In this document: in pieces, positions 53,985 through 64,000 of the stretch
Position numbering within the stretch: the first letter of the stretch is position 1
Layout of the letters: each line of letters opens with the position of its first letter
Assembly: GCA_947179485.1 (NCBI GenBank)
Contig: CAMXBY010000043.1
Span: 248,001-312,000, forward strand
DNA: 64,000 nucleotides
DNA from: Allacma fusca
Lineage: Eukaryota; Arthropoda; Collembola; Symphypleona; Sminthuridae
Direction: 5' to 3'
The notes under the pieces: generated by a model
Told to the model about the DNA's origin: nothing
Seen by the model: the letters and a program-made list of their open reading frames with translations, nothing else
The model's database searches: none
Translations under genes and position numbers: made by a program

Positions 53985-54138
53985 TCCCGTCCCGAAATCC
54001 CCAGGACAAAATTATTTGCTCCGACCCAGTCCCGAAATCCCCAGGACAAAATTATTTGCTCCGACCCAGTCCCGAAATAACACGGGAACAATAATTAAGT
54101 CCCAAAATTGTCCTTCTGAAACCCCATCATTCTCAAAG

Positions 54139-55455
54139 CAGTGCTCGGACTGGGTACGGGTAATACTCAGGTAAATGGGTATGTGTACTGGTATGGGTAC
54201 TACCCGGGTACAGAATTTGAGTACTCGCAAGTACGCGGTTACTACCCGGGGTACTGTATGTAAAATACCTGTACCGGTGGGTGCTGTACCCGAGTATTTT
54301 TGGGTACTTCAAGGATTCCTTTTGGGATGGATTACTAGGGCTAACAATAAGACCTGCCAACCGTGGAGTTGCTTGTTTCTTTGCATACAGATACTTGCGT
54401 AAGTGACATAGCCAGTGGCTTCGTTTCATTTATGATTACGTGGTCGTTGTAATCTAACGCTTCTAATGATCCCTCTCAGATCTAATAAAGAAATAGATAA
54501 ACTGTTTATCGGCTTAAAGAATGAAGCTCGCCAAAGAAGTATTTCAGGGGGTAGGGCCAATGAAGCTAATTAAATTTAATTAGCTTCATTGGGATTGGGA
54601 GCGTGACCTTAACATTATTTAAAGACGTTTTACGCGATAAGTTCGGAATGAATATACATTTATTAGCTTCGAGCCTGATCTAAACTGTTCATTTTATTTA
54701 GAAAATATTTAGGGTTGCCAATTTGACAACGCCGAGGCATTTTGTGCAGGCAATTTGAGAAATTTCAATCCTGGGCATTTATGACCCATTGATTATTTAT
54801 TGCAGTGAATATTTATACAAAATTGTTTCATGTTCTCGAAGTTTAAAAGCAAGTTTTTCGTTATGCAGTTTAGTATTAAAGAATTCGTCCCAGTTGGTTA
54901 TCCTAACCCCATACAAGAATTGTTCAATGTCCATTTCGAGAGAACACAATTCATTTCATTCAGTAAGTTGATAGTTGATATTTTGACGTAGTAGCATTTG
55001 AATTTCGTCAGTGTTAAAATAAATCATAATTGACCTTAAATGATATTTAAACCATTTTAAATAGGATACCCTTAACGCCTACGGAAAATTTCCAAAATCC
55101 TGGACATTTCTAATGGAAGTAGAAAGACAGACAGCTAAACATTTTCAGCTGAACAGGCAAATGTCTTCTTGGTCACTTTTGATCGGCCAAACTTCCAGTA
55201 CCCGAGCAATACCCGGGTACAAACACTGGGTACTCGGGTATGGGTACAGGTTTTGGGTACATTACGGGTACGGGTAAATTGTGGGTACAGGTACTACATT
55301 GTAGTTTCAAGCATGGGTACGGGTACAGAAATAATTTACCCGAGTACGCGGGTATGGGTACGGGTATAGGTATAGGTACAGCATTTTGTCGTACCCGATA
55401 ATCGGGTACGGGTATGGGTACAAATACACGGTTTCTGTACCCAGTCCTAGCAATG
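54139..55455. mobile_element. GGGTAC hAT, array copy 3
   Basis: Full-length copy sharing the CCGGTGGG variant with copies 1 and 4 and the 40-bp core duplication with copies 2 and 4. Confidence 0.9.
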
Positions 55456-57631
55456 TCCAAAGAGTACTATGTACAGTGACAACTTTAAAACTTATAATTT
55501 TAGTTAGAGTTATCCAAATTCTTTAACTGGAATGGTCAAAATGCGCAAATAATTTTGCCCTCACCAACATACTGTACTGCCCCCATTCGATTCGACTTTA
55601 ATCCAGTGTAAATAAAAGAGCATTTGACTACGAAAAACGACTTAGATAAACAATATTAAGATATCGCATCTAAAATAATTCAATAAATGAAGCCTCAAAA
55701 TGAAAAACCCTTTCTAGGAGAAACAGTGAATTCATTTGCAAAATTCGGGAGGCATGAGGGCTGGCACGACCATAAAATTCAACAACAACCCGATTTTGGG
55801 GGTTCTTTTTTTGACACCAAAATACGACCAGACTAGAGTAGAATGGTATTGGGACTTTGGGACCGTCATACAATGTTACGTGTCAGAAATAACGTCCTAG
55901 AATAAGCAAAATGGTCGAGATGCATTCTAAAATGAAAGCCAAAAGCCTTTAGTTTCACTAAATGCACAGTAGACCACTTCCCCTAATTATTACGTACCCT
56001 TGATGTTTTTCTTACTTCCTGTCTTCGTAAATTATTAGTGAAAGGTCGTTCTAGACCATTTTGCATTCAATGTCACTTCCTGGTAGTTCATTTTGCAAAA
56101 GGGTTACAGCTTCTGGGGGAACCATTTTCGTGTTCCGCAGAAGATTCCGTCCCGTCCCGAAATCCCCGGGACAAAATTATTTGCTCCGACCCAGTCTCTA
56201 AATAACACGGGAACAATATTTAAGTCCCAAAATTGTCCCTGTGAAACCCCATCATTCTCAAAGAGTAATTTTTTAATAGTTAGAGCTATCCACATTCTTA
56301 AAATGGAATGGTCAAACTGCGCAAATAATTTTGCCCTCCTGACAACATACTGTACTGTCCCCGTCCGATTCAACTTTAATTCAGTGTAAGTAAAAGAGCT
56401 GTAGACTACACAAAACGACTTGGTCAAACCAATTTTAAAATATCACATCTAAAATACTTCAATAAATGAAGGCTCAAAATGAAAAACCCTTTTTCGGAGA
56501 AACATTGAATAGTGTGACTAGAGTAGTATGGTATTGGGACCGTCATAAAACTTTACGTGTCAGGAATAACTTCCTAGAGTAAGCAAAATGTTCGAGATGC
56601 ATTCTCCACTGAAACCCAAAAAGCCTCTAGTTTCACTTAATGTTCGGTAGATCACCTCTCTTACTTATTACGTATCCTTGATGTTTTCCTTACTTTGTGC
56701 TTCCTTAAATTATTAGTGAGAGGTCGTTCTAGACCATTTTTATTCAATGTCACTTCCTGGTAGTTCATTTTGCATAAGGGTTACAGCTTCTGGGGGGAAC
56801 CATTTTCTTGTTCCGCAGAAGATTCCGTCCCGTCCCGAAATCCCCGGGACAAAATTATTTCTCCGACCAAGTCCCGAAATAACACGGGAACAATATTTAA
56901 GTCCCAAAATTATCCCTGTGAAACCCCATCATTCTCAAAGAGTAATTTGTAAAGTGAACCCTTTAAGACATAATTTTTTATAGTTAGTTATCAACATTGT
57001 TTAAATGGAATGGTCTCAGTGCGCAAATAATTTTGCCCTCCCCAACATACAGTACTGATCCCGTCCAATTCGACGTTAATCCTGTGTAAGTAAAAGAGCA
57101 TATGACTCCAAAAAACGACTTGGTTAAACCAATATTAAGATATCACATCTAAAATACTTCAACAAATGATTGCTCAAAATGAAAAACCCTTTCTCGGAGA
57201 AACAGTGAATTCATTTGCAAAATTCGGGAGGCATGAGGGCTGGCACGACCATAAAATTCAACAACAACCCGATTTTGGGGGTTCTTTTTTTGACACCAAA
57301 ATACGACCAGACTAGAGTAGAATGGTATTGGGACTTTGGGACCGTCATACAATGTTACGTGTCAGAAATAACGTCCTAGAATAAGCAAAATGGTCGAGAT
57401 GCATTCTCCACTGAAAGCCAAGAAGCCATTTGTTTCACTACAGGCACAGGAGACCACTTCCCTTAATTATTACGTACCCTTGATGTTTTTTCTACCTCTT
57501 GTCTTCATAAGTTATTAGTGAAAGGTCGTTCTAGACCATTTTGCATTCAACGTCACTTCCTGGTAGTTCATTTTGCATAAGGGTTACAGCTTCTGGGGGA
57601 ACCATTTTCGTGTTCCGCAGAAGATTCCGTC

Positions 57632-60600
57632 CCGTCCCGAAATCCCCAGGACAAAATTATTTGCTCCGACCCAGTCCCAAAATAACATGGGAACAATATT
57701 TAAGTCCAAAAATTGTCCCTGTGAAACCCCATCATTCTCAAAGAGTAATGTTTTTATAGTTAGAGTTATCCACATTCTTTAAATGGAATGGTCCCACTGC
57801 GCAAATAATTTTGCCCTCCCCAACATACCGTACTGTTCCCGTCCAATTCGACGTTAATCCTGTGTAACTAAAAGAGCTTTTGACTACAAAAAACGACTTG
57901 GTTAAACCAATATTAAAATATCACATCTAAAATACTTCAATAAATGAAGCCTAAAAATGAAAAACCCTTTCTAGGAGAAACAGTGAATTCATTTGCAAAA
58001 TTCGGGAGGCATGAGGGCTGGCACGACCATAAAATTCAACAACAACCCGATTTCGGGGGTTCTTTTTTGAAAACAAAATACGACCAAACTAGAGTAGTAT
58101 GGTATTGGGACTTTGGGACCGTCATAAAATGTTACGTGTCAGGAATAACATCCTAGAATAAGCAAAATGGTCAAGATGCATTCTCCACTGAAAGCCAAAA
58201 AGCCTTTAGTTTCACTAAATGCACAGTAGACCACTTCCCCTAATTATTACGTACCCTTGATGTTTTTCTTACTTCCTGTCTTCGTAAATTATTAGTGAAA
58301 GGTCGTTCTAGACCACTTTGCATTTAATGTCACTTCCTTGTAGTTCATTTTACGGGGTTACAGCTTCTGGGGGGAACCATTTTTGTGTTCCGCAAAAGAT
58401 TCCGTCCCGTCCCGAAATCCCCAGGACAAAATTATTTGCTCCGACCCAGTCCCGAAATAACACGGGAACAATATTTAAGTCCCAAAACTGTCCCTGTGAA
58501 ACCCTATCATTCTCAAAGAGTAATTTTTTTATAGTTAGAGCTATCCACATTCTTTAAATGGAATGGTCCCACTGCGCAAATAATTTTGCCCTCCCCAACA
58601 TACCGTACTGCTCCCGTCCAATTCGACGTTAATCCTGTGTAACTAAAAGAGCTTTTGACTCCAAAAAACGACTTGGTCAAACCAATTTTAAAATATCACA
58701 TCTAAAATACTTCAATAAATGAAGGCTCAAAATGAAAAACCCTTTTTCGGAGAAACATTGAATAGTGTGACTAGAGTAGTATGGTATTGGGACCGTCATA
58801 AAACTTTACGTGTCAGGAACAACTTCCTAGAGTAAGCAAAATGTTCGAGATGCATTCTCCACTGAAACCCAAAAAGCCTCTAGTTTCACTTAATGTTCAG
58901 TAGATCACCTCTCTTACTTATTACGTATCCTTGATGTTTTCCTTACTTTGTGCTTCCGTAAATTATTAGTGAGAGGTCGTTCTAGACCAGTTTTCATTCA
59001 ATGTCACTTCCTGGTAGTTCAGTTTGCATAAGGGTTACAGCTTCTAGGGGAACCATTTTCTTGTTCCGCAGAAGATTCCGTCCCGTCCCGAAATCCCCGG
59101 GACAAAATTATTTGTTCCGATCCAGTCTCAAAGAGTAATTTGTAAAGTGAACCCTTTAAGACTTATAATTTTTTATAGTTAGTTATCAGCATTGTTTAAA
59201 TGGAATGGTCTCAGTGCGCAAATAATTTTGCCCTCCCCAACATACAGTACTGATCCCGTCCAATTCAGAGTTAATCCTGTGTAACTAAAAGAGCATATGA
59301 CTCCAAAAAACGACTTGGTCAAACCAATTTTAAAATATCACATCTAAAATACTTCAATAAACGAAGGCTCAAAATGAAAAACCCTTTCTCGGAGAAACAT
59401 TGAATAGTGTGATTAGAGTAGTATGGTATTGGGACTTTGGGACCGTCAGAAAATGTTACGTGTCAGAAATAACGTCCTAGAATAAGCAAAATGGTCAAGA
59501 TGCATTCTAAAATGAAAGCCTAGAAGCCATTAGTTTCACTACAGGCACAGTAGACCACTTCCCTTAATTATTACGTACCCTTGATGTTTTTCTTACTTCC
59601 TGTCTTCATAAGTTATTAGTGAGAGGTCGTTCTAGACCATTTTTATTCAATGTCACTTCCTGGTAGTTCATTTTGCATAAGGGTTACAGCTTCTGGGGGA
59701 ACCATTTTCTTGTTCCGCAGAAGATTCCGTCCCGTCCCGAAATCCCCGGGACAAAATTATTTCTCCGACCAAGTCCCGAAATAACACGGGAACAATATTT
59801 AAGTCCCAAAATTGTCCCTGTGAAACCCCATCATTCTCAAAGAGTAATTTGTAAAGTGAACCCTTTAGGATTTATAATTTTTTGTAGTTAGAGTTATCAA
59901 CATTCTTTAAATGGAATGGTCCCAGTGCGCAAATAATTTTGCCCTCCCCAACATACAGTACTGTTCCCGTCCAATTCGACGTTAATCCTGTGTAACTAAA
60001 AGAGCTTTTGACTACAAAAAACGACTTGGTCAAACCAATTTTAAAATATCACATCTAAAATACTTCAATAAATGAAGCCTCAAAATGAAAAACCCTTTCT
60101 AGGAGAAACAGTGAATTCATTTGCAAAATTCGGGAGGCATGAGTGCTGGCACGACCATAACATTCAACAACAACCCCATTTCGGGGGTTCTTTTTTTGAG
60201 AACAAAATACGACCAGACTAGAGTAGAATGGTATTGGGACTTTGGGACCGTCATAAAATGTTACGTGTCAGAAATAACATCCCAGAATAAGCAAAATGGT
60301 CGAGATGCATTCTCCACTGAAAGCCAAAAGCCTTTAGTTTCACTAAATGCACAGTAGACCACTTCCCCTAATTATTACGTACCCTTGATGTTTTTCTTAC
60401 TTCCTGTCTTCGTAAATTATTAGTAAAAGGTCGTTCTAGACCATTTTGCATTCAATGTCACTTCCTGGTAGTTCATTTTGCAAAAGGGTTACAGCTTCTG
60501 GAGGAACCATTTTTGTGTTCCGCAGAAGATTCCGTCCCGTCCCGAAATCCCCAGGACAAAATTATTTGCTCCGACCCAGTCCCGAAATCCCCAGGACAAA

Positions 60601-62696
60601 ATTATTTGCTCCGACCCAGTCCCGAAATAACACGGGAACAATAATTAAGTCCCAAAATTGTCCTTCTGAAACCCCATCATTCTCAAAGCAGTGCTCGGAC
60701 TGGGTACGGGTAATACTCAGGTAAATGGGTATGTGTACTGGTATGGGTACTACCCGGGTACAGAATTTGAGTACTCGCAAGTACGCGGTTACTACCCGGG
60801 GTACTGTATGTAAAATACCTGTACCGGTGGGTGCTGTACCCGAGTATTTTTGGGTACTTCAAGGATTCCTTTTGGGATGGATTACTAGGGCTAACAATAA
60901 GACCTGCCAACCGTGGAGTTGCTTGTTTCTTTGCATACAGATACTTGCGTAAGTGACATAGCCAGTGGCTTCGTTTCATTTATGATTACGTGGTCGTTGT
61001 AATCTAACGCTTCTAATGATCCCTCTCAGATCTAATAAAGAAATAGATAAACTGTTTATCGGCTTAAAGAATGAAGCTCGCCAAAGAAGTATTTCAGGGG
61101 GTAGGGCCAATGAAGCTAATTAAATTTAATTAGCTTCATTGGGATTGGGAGCGTGACCTTAACATTATTTAAAGACGTTTTACGCGATAAGTTCGGAATG
61201 AATATACATTTATTAGCTTCGAGCCTGATCTAAACTGTTCATTTTATTTAGAAAATATTTAGGGTTGCCAATTTGACAACGCCGAGGCATTTTGTGCAGG
61301 CAATTTGAGAAATTTCAATCCTGGGCATTTATGACCCATTGATTATTTATTGCAGTGAATATTTATACAAAATTGTTTCATGTTCTCGAAGTTTAAAAGC
61401 AAGTTTTTCGTTATGCAGTTTAGTATTAAAGAATTCGTCCCAGTTGGTTATCCTAACCCCATACAAGAATTGTTCAATGTCCATTTCGAGAGAACACAAT
61501 TCATTTCATTCAGTAAGTTGATAGTTGATATTTTGACGTAGTAGCATTTGAATTTCGTCAGTGTTAAAATAAATCATAATTGACCTTAAATGATATTTAA
61601 ACCATTTTAAATAGGATACCCTTAACGCCTACGGAAAATTTCCAAAATCCTGGACATTTCTAATGGAAGTAGAAAGACAGACAGCTAAACATTTTCAGCT
61701 GAACAGGCAAATGTCTTCTTGGTCACTTTTGATCGGCCAAACTTCCAGTACCCGAGCAATACCCGGGTACAAACACTGGGTACTCGGGTATGGGTACAGG
61801 TTTTGGGTACATTACGGGTACGGGTAAATTGTGGGTACAGGTACTACATTGTAGTTTCAAGCATGGGTACGGGTACAGAAATAATTTACCCGAGTACGCG
61901 GGTATGGGTACGGGTATAGGTATAGGTACAGCATTTTGTCGTACCCGATAATCGGGTACGGGTATGGGTACAAATACACGGTTTCTGTACCCAGTCCTAG
62001 CAATGTCCAAAGAGTACTATGTACAGTGACAACTTTAAAACTTATAATTTTAGTTAGAGTTATCCAAATTCTTTAACTGGAATGGTCAAAATGCGCAAAT
62101 AATTTTGCCCTCACCAACATACTGTACTGCCCCCATTCGATTCGACTTTAATCCAGTGTAAATAAAAGAGCATTTGACTACGAAAAACGACTTAGATAAA
62201 CAATATTAAGATATCGCATCTAAAATAATTCAATAAATGAAGGCTCAAAATGAAAAACTCTTTTTGGAGAAACAGTGAATTCAATTGCAGAATTCGGGAG
62301 GATTGAGGGCTGGCACGACCATAAAATTCAACAACAACCCGATTTCGGGGGTTCTTTTTTGAAAACAAAATACGACCAAACTAGAGTAGTATGGTATTGG
62401 GACTTTGGGACCGTCATAAAATGTTACGTGTCAGGAATAACATCCTAGAATAAGCAAAATGGTCAAGATGCATTCTCCACTGAAAGCCAAAAAGCCTTTA
62501 GTTTCACTAAATGCACAGTAGACCACTTCCCCTAATTATTACGTACCCTTGATGTTTTTCTTACTTCCTGTCTTCGTAAATTATTAGTGAAAGGTCGTTC
62601 TAGACCACTTTGCATTTAATGTCACTTCCTTGTAGTTCATTTTACGGGGTTACAGCTTCTGGGGGGAACCATTTTTGTGTTCCGCAAAAGATTCCG
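57632..62696. repeat. Higher-order block A-B-B-A-H, copy 2 (5065 bp)
   Basis: Start-to-start distance from copy 1 is 8718 bp; the extra units H-B-A lie between the two. Only scattered single-base differences were noticed, so the duplication is recent. Confidence 0.85.
60689..62005. mobile_element. GGGTAC hAT, array copy 4
   Basis: Full-length copy. Its surrounding units repeat those around copy 2, as expected for a block duplication of about 8.7 kb. Confidence 0.9.
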
Positions 62697-64000
62697 TCCC
62701 GTCCCGAAATCCCCAGGACAAAATTATTTGCTCCGACCCAGTCCCGAAATAACACGGGAACAATATTTAAGTCCAAAAATTGTCCCTGTGAAACCCCATC
62801 ATTCTCAAAGAGTAATGTTTTTATAGTTAGAGTTATCCACATTCTTTAAATGGAATGGTCCCACTGCGCAAATAATTTTGCCCTCCCCAACATACCGTAC
62901 TGTTCCCGTCCAATTCGACGTTAATCCTGTGTAACTAAAAGAGCTTTTGACTACAAAAAACGACTTGGTTAAACCAATATTAAAATATCACATCTAAAAT
63001 ACTTCAATAAATGAAGCCTCAAAATGAAAAACCCTTTCTAGGAGAAACAGTGAATTCATTTGCAAAATTCGGGAGGCATGAGGGCTGGCACGACCATAAA
63101 ATTCAACAACAACCCGATTTCGGGGGTTCTTTTTTTGAGAACAAAATACGACCAGACTAGAGTAGAATGGTATTGGGACTTTGGGACCGTCATAAAATGT
63201 TACGTTTCAGAAATAACATCCTAGAATAAGCAAAATGGTCGAGATGCATTCTAAAATGAAAGCCAAAAGCCTTTAGTTTCACTAAATGCACAGTAGACCA
63301 CTTCCCCTAATTATTACGTACCCTTGATGTTTTTCTTACTTCCTGTCTTCGTAAATTATTAGTGAAAGGTCGTTCTAGACCATTTTGCATTCAATGTCAC
63401 TTCCTGGTAGTTCATTTTGCAAAAGGGTTACAGCTTCTGGGGGAACCATTTTCGTGTTCCGCAGAAGATTCCGTCCCGTCCCGAAATCCCCGGGACAAAA
63501 TTATTTGCTCCGACCCAGTCTCTAAATAACACGGGAACAATATTTAAGTCCCAAAATTGTCCCTGTGAAACCCCATCATTCTCAAAGAGTAATTTTTTAA
63601 TAGTTAGAGCTATCCACATTCTTAAAATGGAATGGTCAAACTGCGCAAATAATTTTGCCCTCCTGACAACATACTGTACTGTCCCCGTCCGATTCAACTT
63701 TAATTCAGTGTAAGTAAAAGAGCTGTAGACTACACAAAACGACTTGGTCAAACCAATTTTAAAATACCACATCTAAAATACTTCAATAAATGAAGGCTCA
63801 AAATGAAAAACCCTTTTTCGGAGAAACATTGAATAGTGTGACTAGAGTAGTATGGTATTGGGACTGGGACCGTCATAAAACTTTACGTGTCAGGAATAAC
63901 TTCCTAGAGTAAGCAAAATGTTCGAGATGCATTCTCCACTGAAACCCAAAAAGCCTCTAGTTTCACTTAATGTTCAGTAGATCACCTCTCTTACTTATTA

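Larger units (their letters stand above)
46480..64000. repeat. Satellite array with higher-order structure, continuing past the window
   Basis: Using the GTCCCGAAATCCCC core as landmark, units begin near 46793, 48914, 49687, 50366, 51023, 51817, 53985, 56151, 56827, 57632, 58407, 59084, 59724, 60535, 62697 and 63475. Three types recur: A (773-811 bp, with a GGCACGACCATAA segment), B (640-679 bp, lacking it and carrying GAATAGTGTGA) and H (about 2.16 kb, with a 1317-bp hAT). The order is H A B B A H H B A A B B A H A B. Many small frames of 60-110 codons repeat exactly from unit to unit; they follow the repeat and are not genes. Confidence 0.95.

Noticed and set aside
46695-63772. Dozens of 60-114-codon frames repeated through the array
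   Set aside because: They recur only because the satellite units recur, have no domain content, and differ between unit types by frame-disrupting changes.

Overview
The window looks like animal nuclear DNA, most likely arthropod. It is AT-rich and gene-poor, uses GT-AG introns, and carries a BEL/Pao retroelement (a family known only from animals) together with hAT, pogo/Tc1-like and PIF/Harbinger-type DNA transposon remains. Nothing in it is bacterial. The arthropod guess is inference.

Layout. 1-3603: 3' part of a BEL/Pao LTR retroelement cut by the left edge. 3604-10330: gene-free DNA with two hAT-type non-autonomous elements and a diverged direct duplication. 10402-35093: one multi-exon gene for a HARBI1-like (PIF/Harbinger nuclease) protein. 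Its five exons join in phase into 426 residues with an intact D-D-E triad, and its two large introns (9.8 and 13.5 kb) are packed with transposons nested several deep. 35832-37400: two adjacent fold-back elements, the first made from a Tc1-like transposase tail. 37400-42040: mostly unassigned, with remains of a probable LTR element and one unexplained exon-like frame. 42040-46480: old, diverged and partly inverted copies of a satellite monomer broken up by hAT elements. 46480-64000 and beyond: a satellite array of about 16 units (0.64-0.81 kb each, 2.16 kb where a hAT copy is included) with a higher-order repeat of about 5.07 kb.

Main message. At least sixteen hAT-type elements can be bounded by terminal inverted repeats. 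Eight have perfect 8-bp target duplications directly at their ends, and most others have near-matching ones. Each family repeats its own short word in its subterminal regions (for example GGGTAC, CTTGAACTTGAC, GGTTTAAACC, GGGCATTTT, AAATACAAAATAC, CCTTCCTA). The Harbinger-derived gene appears to be the only conserved coding locus. Its exons stayed open and correctly phased while its introns filled with elements, which suggests selection and therefore domestication. All family calls come from reading the sequence; no database search was run.
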